Positions 1 to 12,900 are shown, numbered from the stretch's first letter. The stretch: DNA of 50,856 bases from Saprospiraceae bacterium (GCA_022841345.1 JALHRR010000034.1:1-50856); one strand, 5' to 3'. Notes: a model not told the origin generated them from the letters alone. Translations and numbers: made by a program.

Positions 1-3000
1 AAGTATAAGGAGGAGTTCCACCGGTTACATCTTCGACAATGATTGAACCATCACTATATCCGAAGCAGGTGGCATCCAGTACTTCTGTGAGCAGTTCAGG
101 ACTTTCCGTCACTGTGACTATAATACTTTGCTGATATGGACAAACTGATTCCCGATAGGTTACAAATATTTCATGATCACCCGGACCAGCAATGAATGGA
201 TCAAATAATCCATTGGTTGCGTTAACAATGCCCGGACCTGACCATGTGTAATTTCCACCGCCATATCCGCCTGTAGCGTTAGCTTTTAATTGAACAGTAT
301 TCCCGACCTCGGTAATGCATAACACCGGTTGCGGAGTAATTGTCAAAACTACGTCAGCACAATTAACTGCATAGCAAGTTAATTCTCCCTCCGGACTATT
401 ACCACAAGGTCCACTATCAATGGCAATCACCGTAATAGTTACTGAATCTCCTGTAGTTAAATTTTGTAAATCAAGGGTATTTGTGCTCACTAAAGTGGGA
501 GCAGCTCCATTTATACTTACCAGATAACCCTCTGTGCCGACAGTGTTCCAGGTAAAAGTAATGGATGTCAATGTGGAGTTACAGGATATGATGGGGGCCG
601 CTAACCTGCGGTCTACTCTCACGGTATTTGTCACCGGATCAGAAATACAACCATTGTCATTCACAATCAATTGAAGATTCTTGGTTCCATTTGTAGCCCA
701 ACTCACCTCCAGATTTGCAGTTCCTGCTCCAGAAATAATTGTAGCGCCATCTAAGCTCCAATTATAAGTTCCCTGACTGGTCGCGGTTCCGGTGAATTGT
801 ATATCACCAGTTTCATTAATACAAAGTGGGCTTGTAGCAATAAAGTCAGCTAATGGTTGAGGACGTACGTCAATGAAAATTGTGTCATAATAATTACACG
901 CTTTCTCTCTGTATGCATAAACAATTTGATGATTTCCAACACCAGCCACCTTAGGATCGAAGCTTCCCAGCTGATTATCAATCAAGCCAGGACCACCAAT
1001 CCATTGACCCGTACCACTGACTACTTGCCCGGTCACATCAACATCAAGTGTTATGATTGGCGTGGTGCTTCTAAGACAAATGAAGCTAACCGGGGCGATA
1101 TCAACAAATATTCCCGGACATTGCTCTGCCTCACAGGTAAGATTAGTTGTTACACTATTTCCGCAGGAATATCCAACCGGAGCTACGGCAGTAACGCTGA
1201 TTGTAACAACTTGTCCTACAGTTAATCCATCCACCAGTGCAGACAAATCAGTTGTGGTATAAGTGCTTCCTGGATTTATTGTGACGATATATCCTGTTGC
1301 TCCTGCCACAGGATTCCATGTAAATTCTACTTCAGTCGTTGAACTATTACAGATGACGACCGGAGCTGCAAGAGGTACTTCAACAGTGATATCTCTGCTT
1401 TCAGGATCTGAAGTACAGCCATTTTGCGTAACAGTTAAGGTAACTGTTTTAACTCCTCCTGTTGCCCACTGAATATCAATATTGGGACCAGTCGGGCTTC
1501 CAATTATATTACCACCATTTACTGTCCAGGCATAGGTAGCCCCTGCTCCTGCATTACCTGTATAGTTTGCACTGACAATTTCATCTGTGCATACTGGACC
1601 GGTTATGGTAAAATCTGCGGTCGGAACTTCCAGAACTTCGATGGTTGTATTCGCAAAATAATTACAAAAATCCTCATTGAATCTGACATCAATCGTATGT
1701 ACACCAACTCCTGCAACTTTAGGATCAAAATTTCCGGTAGCAGGATTTGTGATACCCGGACCGGACCAGCTATAAGTACCGGTTCCATCACTTCCGGCAG
1801 CATTTGCCACCAACTGAACAGTTGCAGCGCTAGCTGTCAAACAAATGGAGGAAACCGGGTTAATAGTTACATCGATAGGTTCGCAAGGTTTAGGAGCACA
1901 TGAAGCAGTGCCAATTCCGCTATTACCACAAGGTCCGTTACCCACTGCGATCACCTGAATGGTGATGGCAGGATCACCCTGATTAAGCCCGGTAATTTCA
2001 TGAGTAGTAAGATTGGTAGGCATGAATGGGCCTCCATCAATTGAAATCAAATATTGTGTCACACCCGGAATTGGATCCCAATTAAAGGTCACTGAAACCG
2101 GATTTGCTCCACAGGTGACATTTGGAATTGGAAGCGGTTCTTCTACTAAAATTGTCGATGTATAAGTTTCGGAAGTACAGAAATCATCTTCGACGTAAAC
2201 ACTGATACTCTTTGTGCCTCCCGTTGACCAGCTTATCAATAAAACCTGATCAGTAGAGCCGGGCAGAATAGATCCACCATCGACACTCCAAACCAGCGTT
2301 CCTGCATTTTTATTATCACCGGTATAGGTAACTGTCGCAACTTCATTAATACAAACTACCTGTTTATCAGCTGTCCAGGCAGGCACGGAAGGCTCATATA
2401 AGTTTACTACCATGCTATTAGTGAAAATACAGGAAGCTTCGGTATAGGTATATGTGAGCGTGTATTGACCGGCTCCTGCCGCCACCGGATCAAATGATCC
2501 GGCCGGTGTCACAAATGGCCCGGACCACACTCCTGTACCAGAATTATCTCCCCCTGTTTTATTCATCACTACCTGAATGGGCATTGAAGTAGCTTCCACA
2601 CAGAAACTGAGAATAGGACTGGCCGGAGTCAATATAACCCCCGGACAAGGTGTGGATGAACAAACCACTGTTACAGGGTTGCTATTTCCACAAATGCCTG
2701 ATCCTACTGCAGTAACAGTAATCGTAATAGGAGTAACAAGACCAGGTGGCGTCAGACCTGTGACTGCAAAATCTGAATTATTTTGGGGGATATCATTACC
2801 TGCATAATTCACAATATATCCTGTGGCTCCTGCAATATCATCCCAGTCAAAGGCTACAGAGGTGGTTGTTAAAACTCCACATTCCGGTTCCGGATCATCC
2901 AGTGGCTTTTCAACCACAATAGTTTTTACCAGCGGACCATTCGAGCAGCCATTAATATCTATACTTAATGATATATTATGCGTGCCTTCACTGTTCCACT

Positions 3001-6000
3001 GAACTGTGATTTGACCATTGTTATTATTATTAGTAATTGTACCATTAGGAATATTCCAAACATAATTGGTTCCTGCAGGAGCTACTCCATTAAACTGTAT
3101 GGTCGATGTATTGGACAAACATACAGGACTTGTCAGGGCAAAATCTGCTCTTAATTCAGGATAGACCTCAATATCAAGCGTATCCGAAAAATCGCAACCA
3201 TTTTCTGTGACTGTATAAACAAATTGGTATGTCCCGGCTGAAGTGACATTCTGCGGGTCGAATGTGTTATTCGGGCCCAATAAACCAGGAGTCAAACTTG
3301 TCCAGGTACCGCCAACAGGTGTCCCATTCAGTTGTACAGGTGCTGCATCAAAACATTTTGGAGTTACTGGATCAAGTGTCATAATTGGAGCGTCGTCAAT
3401 TACAACTTCAATTGAATCCCGAGATACACAAAGTCCCTGTACATATTCATAATACAAGGTATAAGTAGCAGGGCTTAGTAGTTTTGGATCAAAAATTCCA
3501 TTATTAACTCCCGGTCCGGACCAGGTACCACCTGCCGGAATACCTGTTAATGTATAAGGATCACCGGTGGCGCAGAAAGGCGACGGCTCCGTTAAAGTAA
3601 GAGCCTGGGGAACGAGCAATTCAAAAGTATGCTCCAGTGAATCAGTACAATTATTGGGTGATATTACGACTAACTTCACATTGTAAGTTCCGGGTCCGCT
3701 AAGGACTAACAAATCAGCAGGATAAACTTTTCCTCCAATAGGGAGGCCGGTTCCAGACCATATGAATTCAGAACTTGATTCAGCATCAACGAACCAAAAA
3801 TCATTATAATCAACTTCTTCACCTGAAGCAATGATATCATCATTCACACAAATTTCATCGGGTGGAAATCCGTTAAACAAAAATCTTGGTGTAGGGTACA
3901 CACTGACTTCTATTTCAGTGTTACCGGTACATCCATTAACATCAGTAATAGTTAATTGGAATAATCCGGAATTGGTACTAAATATTTGGTTAGGATTAGA
4001 AGGAATACTGATTGATCCGGCATTTGTATTGGGCTGAGCGCCAAATGGAACAGACCAGGCATATCCGCCCGGCGCTACAATTGCGTCAGTCAAAACATTC
4101 AATTGAACAGGACCATCCTGGGCACAGAATGTAGTAGTATCCATTTGGAATTCTACATTTACTTTCGGGCTTACTTCCACTACAGTGGAAGCTACACCTG
4201 TACACCCTGATCCCAAATCTGTTACGGTTACAGAGTAAGGAAAAATTCCTTCCTGACCCGGAGTGATTCCAAGCAAAGCCATATCTGTACTCTGCTGGTA
4301 ACTCCACAAATACCCATAAGGTCCACCTCCACCACCACCGGCATTTGCAGTAACGTCAAAGGGAGTAGTCGCACAGCCTTCTTCAGGGAAAGTGGTTATA
4401 TTCACAACTACTTCAGGGAGAACCTCTACCTGGATAGAAGTAGGCATTCCAGGGCATCCTGTACCGCTTACTCCGCTAATGACATATTCTACAGTGAGTA
4501 TTCCCGTTGTATTATTCACCAAAGCCTGGCGGATGAATTTACCCATCCCCGGGGAAGCACCAGAAATACCTCCGGGAGCATTGACCGTCCAGGAATATGA
4601 TGCTCCCAAAGCATCCTGATCTGAAGTAATTTCTATATTAGTTGTTTCACCTGAACAAATTCTATCCATGTCCGGGTTGATTTCCGGCCCTCTGCAACAA
4701 TTCAGGGAAGCATTAAAGTATGTAGGAAAATCTGCCAGGCAGGTATTATCACCACCGCCTACCCAACATCCGGTTTGTCGGTCTGAAAAAACAAAAACCT
4801 GAACACTGCAATCGGTCAAAGATGGATCTGCATCACATTCTTCAAAGGACTTGGTTCTTAAATTCAAAGTAAAACTCACTTGACAAGTGCCTTCACATCC
4901 GCCACAATTTTGGCCCCAGGAATTATTGGGATCACCCTGATTTGCACAAGGCCCGCCACCATTCGTATAAAACCATCCCGCTGGCAGTGCAGTACCCGGT
5001 GTTAGTGTGGCACCTGTACAAGTTGGATCAATATAATAACATAATTTAAGCAGTCCATCTGCTCCGACATAAGATCTAATCAACGGATTATCTGCTTTAT
5101 ATGTAACAGTTCCTTCCGGGAACCATCCCCAGTTTCCGGATCCGCCTTCTTCAAAATCTGAACCAGCTAAATCCCAGCATGGACCAAATAATGGAACCAC
5201 TCCATGAGGCCACTGACAGGAGTTATTTGTAGAAGAATATGTAAATGTATAAGAAAAAGTAACAATTTCTCCGGGTTGATAAGGTCCCGCTGGAGGGGAT
5301 CCTAAAGAAGTCGCTATTGGAACCATAGCTGATTCGATTAAGCATGCAGTCTGCGGATCAGTTGCTGAAAAGCAAATATTAAATATTCCGGCAGTTCCTG
5401 AGTTACTACCCACTGCTATTTGATAGGTTGTTCCACTTGTTACAGGCACTCCCAATGCATTTAAGTTACCATTTGCTCCAATAAAGCAGTTGGATTGTGC
5501 TGTTAACCCCGCACAACCTCCGGAGAAAAGCTGAAGCTGTGGATTTGACAAAGACCCGTCAGGACTATTGATAGTAATATTCAAAATACTTGCACCAGCA
5601 GGAATTGTAACGGTATACCAGACAACGGGGCCATTATAGTTACAGCCGGGAGATGTAAAATCTTCTCCGCAAGCCCCGATGTTACAGCTTCCATTTACAC
5701 AAACCGGAGAGCCATTCATTACAATTGGGGGGGAGGCAATTGCGCTATTACAATTGTCATTCAGACCACAACCTGGCGGAGAACCATAGGTACGGGCAGT
5801 AATACAAAATGCTCCTGCACCTGCATTATTAGATGACAACATTAAATAATAAGTACCGGGATCCATGCACGAAAATTCAAAAGTATTAATCGCAGGTCCA
5901 CAATATACATGAGCATCAAGGTATTGAAATGTTCCGGTACAACCACTGGTCCACTGACCAACAATTACCTGTGCTCCACCGGTTAGTGAGGTAGCCTGCA

Positions 6001-6628
6001 GGGTTATTTCCAAATTGGTTTGTCCGGCTGGAACTGTGACCTGATACCAGACCTGATTACTGGCTACCGTAGGACATGGTAAACTTAAAGCCGGAAATGT
6101 TGGAGTAGCATCCACAGTAGTTCCGCATGACTGAACATTATTGTTTAATACAATTGCCTGACAAGGGTTATTATTTGGTGGTGGATTGGGTAAAGGATTG
6201 TTGATACAAAGTTCAAAATTGGTCCCGGGGTTTCCACTACTAATGATCACATAGTATTCTTCGCCGATCGTTAGATTCGTATTTGTCAGAACCGAGGCAT
6301 TACAGTCTAAAATTTCAGTAATTCCACAGGGGCCAAAAGGAAATCTCACAAGCGTAATTTTGTACAGGACAGAGCCACCGGCAGCGCCAATTGTAACTGT
6401 GGCGCCAACAGCCGTAAAACGGTACCAGATATTTAAAGCAGGGTTGAAGGTCGGAGCACATGGTCCGTCTGCAATATCAAATGTTGGCGTCCCAAACAAT
6501 TGCTGACTACAAGCATTATTGAGATTGGTAAGCTGAATTGCATTTGCACAGTCATTATTGGGAGGCACTTGAGCATACCCAATAACATAAAAAAAGATGC
6601 AAAAGAATAGAGTAAAAAATTTATTCAT
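1..6628 (-). CDS. Giant secreted multi-domain adhesin-like protein, C-terminus cut by window edge
   Basis: The reading frame stays open from an ATG at 6628 to the left edge (about 2209 codons). I checked the same frame near 6628, 4696, 3196 and 4. The protein starts with a signal peptide (MNKFFTLFFC..., ending near GYAQ) followed by PPNNDCANAIQL. It aligns end to end with its upstream neighbour (6935-14248): three N-terminal PPC-like modules, a Cys-rich domain, then PKD/Ig-like and FN3-like modules in a roughly 255-residue supermodule. The window stops in the SprB-like repeat (GGTPPYTY). By analogy about 228 residues are missing, including the expected gliding-motility C-terminal sorting domain. 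It is probably exported and held on the cell surface by the type IX system as an adhesin or matrix protein. That role is inferred from domain type only; ligand unknown. An SD-like GGAGGG lies 7 nt before the ATG. Confidence 0.85.
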   Translation of the reverse strand, partial: MNKFFTLFFCIFFYVIGYAQVPPNNDCANAIQLTNLNNACSQQLFGTPTFDIADGPCAPTFNPALNIWYRFTAVGATVTIGAAGGSVLYKITLVRFPFGPCGITEILDCNASVLTNTNLTIGEEYYVIISSGNPGTNFELCINNPLPNPPPNNNPCQAIVLNNNVQSCGTTVDATPTFPALSLPCPTVASNQVWYQVTVPAGQTNLEITLQATSLTGGAQVIVGQWTSGCTGTFQYLDAHVYCGPAINTFEFSCMDPGTYYLMLSSNNAGAGAFCITARTYGSPPGCGLNDNCNSAIASPPIVMNGSPVCVNGSCNIGACGEDFTSPGCNYNGPVVWYTVTIPAGASILNITINSPDGSLSNPQLQLFSGGCAGLTAQSNCFIGANGNLNALGVPVTSGTTYQIAVGSNSGTAGIFNICFSATDPQTACLIESAMVPIATSLGSPPAGPYQPGEIVTFSYTFTYSSTNNSCQWPHGVVPLFGPCWDLAGSDFEEGGSGNWGWFPEGTVTYKADNPLIRSYVGADGLLKLCYYIDPTCTGATLTPGTALPAGWFYTNGGGPCANQGDPNNSWGQNCGGCEGTCQVSFTLNLRTKSFEECDADPSLTDCSVQVFVFSDRQTGCWVGGGDNTCLADFPTYFNASLNCCRGPEINPDMDRICSGETTNIEITSDQDALGASYSWTVNAPGGISGASPGMGKFIRQALVNNTTGILTVEYVISGVSGTGCPGMPTSIQVEVLPEVVVNITTFPEEGCATTPFDVTANAGGGGGGPYGYLWSYQQSTDMALLGITPGQEGIFPYSVTVTDLGSGCTGVASTVVEVSPKVNVEFQMDTTTFCAQDGPVQLNVLTDAIVAPGGYAWSVPFGAQPNTNAGSISIPSNPNQIFSTNSGLFQLTITDVNGCTGNTEIEVSVYPTPRFLFNGFPPDEICVNDDIIASGEEVDYNDFWFVDAESSSEFIWSGTGLPIGGKVYPADLLVLSGPGTYNVKLVVISPNNCTDSLEHTFELLVPQALTLTEPSPFCATGDPYTLTGIPAGGTWSGPGVNNGIFDPKLLSPATYTLYYEYVQGLCVSRDSIEVVIDDAPIMTLDPVTPKCFDAAPVQLNGTPVGGTWTSLTPGLLGPNNTFDPQNVTSAGTYQFVYTVTENGCDFSDTLDIEVYPELRADFALTSPVCLSNTSTIQFNGVAPAGTNYVWNIPNGTITNNNNNGQITVQWNSEGTHNISLSIDINGCSNGPLVKTIVVEKPLDDPEPECGVLTTTSVAFDWDDIAGATGYIVNYAGNDIPQNNSDFAVTGLTPPGLVTPITITVTAVGSGICGNSNPVTVVCSSTPCPGVILTPASPILSFCVEATSMPIQVVMNKTGGDNSGTGVWSGPFVTPAGSFDPVAAGAGQYTLTYTYTEASCIFTNSMVVNLYEPSVPAWTADKQVVCINEVATVTYTGDNKNAGTLVWSVDGGSILPGSTDQVLLISWSTGGTKSISVYVEDDFCTSETYTSTILVEEPLPIPNVTCGANPVSVTFNWDPIPGVTQYLISIDGGPFMPTNLTTHEITGLNQGDPAITIQVIAVGNGPCGNSGIGTASCAPKPCEPIDVTINPVSSICLTASAATVQLVANAAGSDGTGTYSWSGPGITNPATGNFDPKVAGVGVHTIDVRFNEDFCNYFANTTIEVLEVPTADFTITGPVCTDEIVSANYTGNAGAGATYAWTVNGGNIIGSPTGPNIDIQWATGGVKTVTLTVTQNGCTSDPESRDITVEVPLAAPVVICNSSTTEVEFTWNPVAGATGYIVTINPGSTYTTTDLSALVDGLTVGQVVTISVTAVAPVGYSCGNSVTTNLTCEAEQCPGIFVDIAPVSFICLRSTTPIITLDVDVTGQVVSGTGQWIGGPGLIDNQLGSFDPKVAGVGNHQIVYAYREKACNYYDTIFIDVRPQPLADFIATSPLCINETGDIQFTGTATSQGTYNWSLDGATIISGAGTANLEVSWATNGTKNLQLIVNDNGCISDPVTNTVRVDRRLAAPIISCNSTLTSITFTWNTVGTEGYLVSINGAAPTLVSTNTLDLQNLTTGDSVTITVIAIDSGPCGNSPEGELTCYAVNCADVVLTITPQPVLCITEVGNTVQLKANATGGYGGGNYTWSGPGIVNATNGLFDPFIAGPGDHEIFVTYRESVCPYQQSIIVTVTESPELLTEVLDATCFGYSDGSIIVEDVTGGTPPYT

Positions 6629-6635
6629 AAGGTAA

Positions 6636-6642
6636 TCCCTCC
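6636..6642 (-). promoter_or_regulatory. Strong Shine-Dalgarno-like site for the 1-6628 gene
   Basis: On the minus strand GGAGGGA lies 7 nt before the ATG at 6628. It supports this start, which also aligns with the signal peptide of the paralogue. Such a clear SD is uncommon in Bacteroidota, where many genes lack one. Confidence 0.5.
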
Positions 6643-6673
6643 AAAATTTACTACTTAAAATGAATTGAATCGG

Positions 6674-6707
6674 CAAATATACTATCTGAAATTCAGAACT
6701 TCTACAA
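6674..6707 (-). promoter_or_regulatory. Putative Bacteroidota-type promoter upstream of the second giant gene
   Basis: The minus strand carries TATATTTG (6681-6674), a full match to the TANNTTTG -7 element known in Bacteroidota. A TTG at 6707-6705 lies 23 nt upstream, a slightly long spacing. Transcription would begin about 40 nt before the ATG at 6628, so the downstream paralogue may be expressed independently of the upstream one. Confidence 0.4.
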
Positions 6708-6934
6708 TAAAAACACCTGTTTGGGAAATTCAAACTGAATGATTCCAAATTAATGCGTTGACATTATTGTTTAATTTTATATGTATTCAACACATGAAAA
6801 CTTATTCCTTTGAATATGTCTTTGTGGCTGAAAATCAAAAACTGTTTTCTATTAATACCAGCATGTAAATTTTTGGGCGATCTGCATTCAGATTGAATTT
6901 TTCCCATAAATTTTGATGCATTTTTTTATCTACA

Positions 6935-9900
6935 TTAATTGCTATTAGGTTTGAGTAATGAGACATCACCATAATAATTTTCTTTACTTCCGTCAACAAA
7001 CCTTACTACGATACGATACACAAAAACTGAAGGATTTAACACTTCACCTTTATGTGTGCCATTCCATCCTTCAGATTTTTCATTTGGAGGAAAATCATCA
7101 TTGAAAAATACTTCATCTCCCCAACGATTAAATATCTGCATACTTTCAATCCTGGCTACTTCAATACCGCCAAACACGAAAAATATATCATTAACCCCAT
7201 CATTATTAGGGGAAAATGCAGCCGGGATGAAGACCCGCCTTTTCTTTTTCACCATTATTTTTACTTCATCCGTTCCCTTACATCCACTGGAATCGGTTAC
7301 CTCAACTCTGATTGTTGTTTCATCCAAAGGACTTATATTGATAGTAGGGCAAGTAGGGCAACCAATTGACTCATCGCCGGTCCACCAATAACTGGTACTG
7401 GCATTAGGCTGAATATTCAGAACAGGAGCCAATTCAACGGTATCTCCGGTTTCCATTAAAATACTTGCACCTAAATCGACCGTCAGCCTATCAGGTTGTT
7501 TGACAATAACCGGAAAACTTTGAACACATCCATTTGCATCTTTTACTTCAATGATATAATTACCCTGACCCAGATTTTCAAACCGATCCAGAGATGAAAA
7601 ATTGGATCCATTGATTGAATAAGTATAAGGTGCTGTGCCTCCTACAATTTCTGTCACCATGATATGCCCATCTTTATACCCAAAGCAGGTTGCATCCAAT
7701 GCTTCAAGCAACAATGACGGACGCTCAGTCACTTTTATAATGATACTGGTTTGATAAGGACAAACCGTTTCACGATAAGTCACAAACACTTCATGGTCCC
7801 CGGGTCCTGCAATAAATGGATCAAAAAGTCCTGTCATAGCATTAACTATGCCTGGTCCTGACCATGTATAATTTCCTCCACCAAATCCACCAGTTGCTTC
7901 AGCATTTAATTTAACAGTCTTTCCAGCTTCGGTCATACATAATACCGGCTGTGGATCAATACTCAAATTGACATCAGGACAATTGACAGCATAACATGTC
8001 AATTCAGATTCAGGACTATTTCCACATGGCCCACTATCTATGGCGATCACCGTAATGGTCACAGAATCGCCTGTTATTAAGTTCTGAAGATCCAGACTGT
8101 TGGATGATACAAATGTGGGTGCTGCTCCGTTTATACTCACCAGATAGCCCTCAGTACCAACAGAGTTCCAGCTAAATGCAATCGATGTCAAAGTAGAATT
8201 ACAATTAAGAATTGGAGCGGCTAATCTCCGGTCAACTCTAACTGTTTTGGAAACAGGGTCTGAAATACATCCATTATCATCTATGATGAGTTGAAGATTT
8301 TTCAAACCACTTGTGGACCAGGAAATCTCCAGATTTGAAGTCCCGGCACCTGAAATAATAGTGGCCCCATCCAGATTCCATTGATATTCTCCGAGTAATG
8401 TTGCAGTTCCGGTAAATTGAATATCGCCGGTTTCATTTACACAAAGCGGACTACTTGCAGTAAAATCAGCAAGCGGCTGAGGTCTCACTTCAATATATAT
8501 CGTATCGTAGTAATTGCAAGCTTTTTCCCTGTAAGCGTAAACAATCTCATGAATACCTGCACCGGCAAGATTTGGATCGAACAGTCCTTCCTGATCATCA
8601 ATCAATCCTGCACCTCCTGTCCACTGACCTGTCCCGCTCACCACCTGTCCACTCAGATCCACATTTAATGTAATAATCGGGGAATTAGGTTTCAAACAAA
8701 CAAAGTTTTCATCCGTAATGTCCACAAATATGACAGGACACTGCTCAGCTTCACAGGTGAGATTTGCTGCCACACTGTTTCCACAAGAATATCCTGCAGG
8801 AGCTATAGCTGTAACTCTGATCGTAACCACTTGTCCTACTGTCAGACCATCTACTAAAGCTAATAAATCAGTGGTTGTATAAGGTGTAGCCCCATTGATG
8901 CTCACCAGATAACCGGTAGCTCCAGCGACTGCATTCCAGGTAAATTCCACTTCAGTAGTAGAACTACTGCATGAAATAACAGGAGCAGTAAGTGGTATTT
9001 CTACAGTGATATCTCTGGATACCGGCGTTGAAGCACAGCCATTTTGAGTTACTGTCAGCGTTACCGTTTTTATTCCGCCTGTAATCCATTCAATATCAAT
9101 ATTTGGACTATTCGCACCACTGACTATATTTCCACCATTCACAGACCATGAATAGGTGGCCCCGGCACCAGCTATACCGGTGTGACTAGCTCTTACTATT
9201 TCATTTGTGCAAATAGGACCATTAATAGTAAAGTCAGCTGTAGGAACCTCTAATACCTGAATCACTACCTGAGCAAAATAATTACAAAAATCTTCATTGA
9301 ACCGGACGTCAATAGTATGTGTGCCAATACCAGCTATTTTGGGGTCAAATGTTCCCGCAGCCGCATCTGTAATTCCGGGACCTGACCAACTATATGTACC
9401 AGAACCATCACTTCCTGTAGCAGTAGGGTTAAGCTGTACAACAGGTGAAGTGCCAGTGAGACAAATTGCAGGAATCGCCGCAATTGAAACTACAATAGGT
9501 TCACATGGTTTGGGAGCACAGGATGCTGTACCGATACCACTATTTCCACAAGGACCGGCATTTACTGCTATGACCCTGATCTCTATAGGAGGATCTCCCT
9601 GATTCAGTCCTGTAATCACATAAGTTGTTTGGTTATAAGGAACAAATGGACCTCCGTTAATGGATATCAGATATTGCGTCACACCGGGAATCGGATCCCA
9701 ATTGAAGGTTACTGATACCGGATCAGCGCCGCAAGTGACATTGGGAGCGGGAAGAGGAGCTTCTACTTCAATGCTTGCCGTATAAACCTCCGGTGTACAT
9801 AATGCATCCTGGACAAATACACTTACATTTTTAATTCCGGAAGAATTCCATGACACTAATTTTGTATTGTCTGTTGATCCTGCCAGCTCTGTTCCTCCGT

Positions 9901-12900
9901 CAAAATTCCAAATCAAAGCTCCTCCACTGAGGTTATTGCCAGTATAAGTAATGGTAGCTACTTCATCAACACAAACTTCCAGCTTGTCAGAGCTCCAGCC
10001 CGGGCTGGATCCTTCAACAAGATTCAAAGTGACACTCCCGGTATATTCGCAGGATGCTTCGGTATAAGTATATGTAAATGTAAATTGACCTGCTCCGGCT
10101 GAAGCCGCATCGAAAGAGCCTGACACAGAAACAAATGGGCCGGTCCATACACCGGTTCCGGAATTATCTCCTCCTGTTTTAGCCATAGTGAGCTGGATGG
10201 GAGGAGTGGTGGGGCTAACGCAAAAATCTAAGACAGGATTGGAAGGAGTTAGGGTAATTACCGGACAAGGTGTTGAAATACATTCCACAGTAATGGGATT
10301 GCTATTGCCACAGACACCTGTACCTACAGCTGTTACTGTTATGCTTACAGGGATTTCTCCGCCCGGGGGTGTGAGTCCCGTAACTTCATAATCAGAGGTG
10401 TTTTGCATAATATCTGTTCCTCCGTAATTTATAATGTATCCGCTTGATCCTGTAATATCATCCCAATCAAAAGCCACAGAAGTAGTCGTCAATGTACCAC
10501 AATCAGGTTCAGGATCATCCAGTGGTCTTTCAACTACAATTGGTTTTGTGATAGGTCCGTTACTACAACCATTAATATCAATGCTTAATGATATATCCTG
10601 TTGGCCGGAGGCATCCCATTGAACAGCTATTTGCCCATTATTATCATTGCTGATGATTGTCCCGTTTGTGACTGACCACACATAATTAGTACCTGCAGGT
10701 GATACACCATTAAATTGAACAGTAGAGGTACCAGTCAAACAGACAGGACTTGTTAGCTGAAAATCGGCTCTCAATTCCGGATAAACCTCGATATCAAGCG
10801 TATCTGCGAAGGCACATCCATTTTCCATTACTGTATACACAAATTGATATACGCCGGCAGTCGGTACTAATTTTGGATCGAAAAATGCATTAGCATCCAT
10901 CAAGCCCGGTGTCAGACTTGTCCAGACTCCTCCAGCCGGTGTGCCATTTAACTGAACAGGATCTGCATCAAAACATTTAGGGGAGATGGCATCTAATTGC
11001 AAAGTTGGTGGTTCATCCACCAGGATATTCATTGAGTCTCTGGATGTGCAGGTACCTTCGATGTATTGATAGAATACTTTATAAGTTCCGGGTCCCACTG
11101 CCGATGGATCAAACAATCCATTGCTTACTCCCGGTCCTGACCAGGTTCCACCTCCCGGTACTCCCACCAACACATGAGGTGCACCAGTCGCACAGAGTGC
11201 TGGAGGTACTGTCAAGTCCAATTCCCGCGGAACCAACAACTCAAATTCATGCTCAATGGAATCTATACAATTCGCAGGTGAGATGACTACCAGTTTAACA
11301 GTATAAGTGCCTGGTCCGGATAAAGTCAATAAATCCGCAGGATATACTTTTCCACCAATAGGTATTGCTGTTCCTGACCAATTGTATTGAGAACCGGATT
11401 CCGCCAATACCAACCAAATGTTGCCAAAATCAATTGGATCACCTGAAGCAATCAGTTCATCTGTTACACATATCTCTTCGGGCGCTACTCCATTTACATA
11501 AAATCTTGGAGTAGGAAATACAGACACATTAATTTCAGTATTTCCGGTACAACCATTATCATCTGTAATTGTCACCTGAAACAATCCAGATAAAAGATCG
11601 GTAACATTATTTATATTTTGAGGTATACTCAAAGTAGAAGTCCCTCCATTGGGCGTAGGTCCGAAAGGTACAGACCAATCATATCTGACAACATTGGTCA
11701 ATGTTACAACATCCAGCTGAACAGGTCCGTTTTGAGCACAAAATTGGGCAGTATCCATTTCGAAAAAGACATCAACTTTTGGACTTACCGTCACAACCAC
11801 TGAAGCTGTTCCGGTACATCCATTTTCTACATCTGTTACAGTAACAGTGTATGGAAAAATACCTTCCTGACCCGGAGTGATCCCAATCAGATTCTGGTCA
11901 GTGGTTTGTTGATAGCTCCACAAGTATTCATATGGACCACCATTTCCACCGGTAGCATTGGCAAAAACATCAAAAGGTGTGGTTGCGCAACCTCGTCCAT
12001 CAATAGGATTTGTTGTGATGACAGCTTTGATTTCGGGAAGTACATCTACTGTATGCTTATACGGCTCCCCGGGGCATCCGGTAGCACTGATACCGGTAAT
12101 GATATATTCAACTGTTAGAATATTATTTGTACTGTTTGTGAGTGTCTGTCTGATAAACTTACCGCTACCCGGAGCTGCCCCGGAGATTCCATTAGGTGCA
12201 TTCACAGTCCAGGAATACACAGCACCCTGATCATCCTGATCAGAGGTAATTTCCAGATTGGTAGTATAACCTGAGCATATTTTTTCATACTCTTCTACAA
12301 TAGTTGGAGGTCTGCAACAATTCAATGAACCCTGGAAATAAGTTGGAAAATCTGCAAGACAAGTATTGTCGCCTCCACCTGACCAACAACCCGTCTGTCT
12401 ATCGGAGAATACATACATCTGAACACCGCAATCCAGAATAGTAGGATCCGCTTCACATTCATCCAGGGTCTTTGTTTTCATAAAGAAAGTAAAACTAAGA
12501 TCGCAGGTGGATTCACAACCATTGCAGTTTTCGCCCCAGGATTGATTGGGATCTGACTGATCGGCACAGGGGCCGCCCCCGTTATTATAAAACCACCCTG
12601 CTGGTAATCTGGTACCTATTGTAATCGGAGTACCGACACAGGTAGGATCTACATAATAGCATAGTTTTGTGGTACCATCAGTGTCGGTATATATTTTAAG
12701 GAATGGATTATCAGCCTTGTAAGTGACAGCTCCGGCATTGTAAAATTGCCAGTTCCCGAAACCTGAGTTTGCGATATCAGAACCTTCGACATCCCAGCAA
12801 TCTCCGAAAATGGGCACCACACCATGCGGCCATTGACAGCTATTATTTGTAGATGAGAATGTAAATGTAAAGGTAAACTGTATTATTTCATTGGGCAGGA

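Larger units (their letters stand above)
6629..6934. other. 306-nt gap between the two giant paralogues
   Basis: AT-rich spacer with the promoter and SD-like site described separately near its left end. A weak 5-bp hairpin (ATCTG-CATT-CAGAT, about 6880-6893) has no T-run on either side, so I do not call it a terminator. I see no ORF of note. Confidence 0.5.

Noticed and set aside
857-4619. Many plus-strand ORFs of 60-120 codons within 857-4619
   Set aside because: They lie on the opposite strand of the giant minus-strand gene, lack family features, and reflect its repeated sequence.
6880-6893. Terminator after the first giant gene
   Set aside because: Stem is only 5 bp and not followed by T on the relevant strand.
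7052-7391. Overlapping plus-strand ORFs of 105 and 111 codons
   Set aside because: Antisense to the C-terminal sorting domain of the giant gene; no independent evidence of coding.
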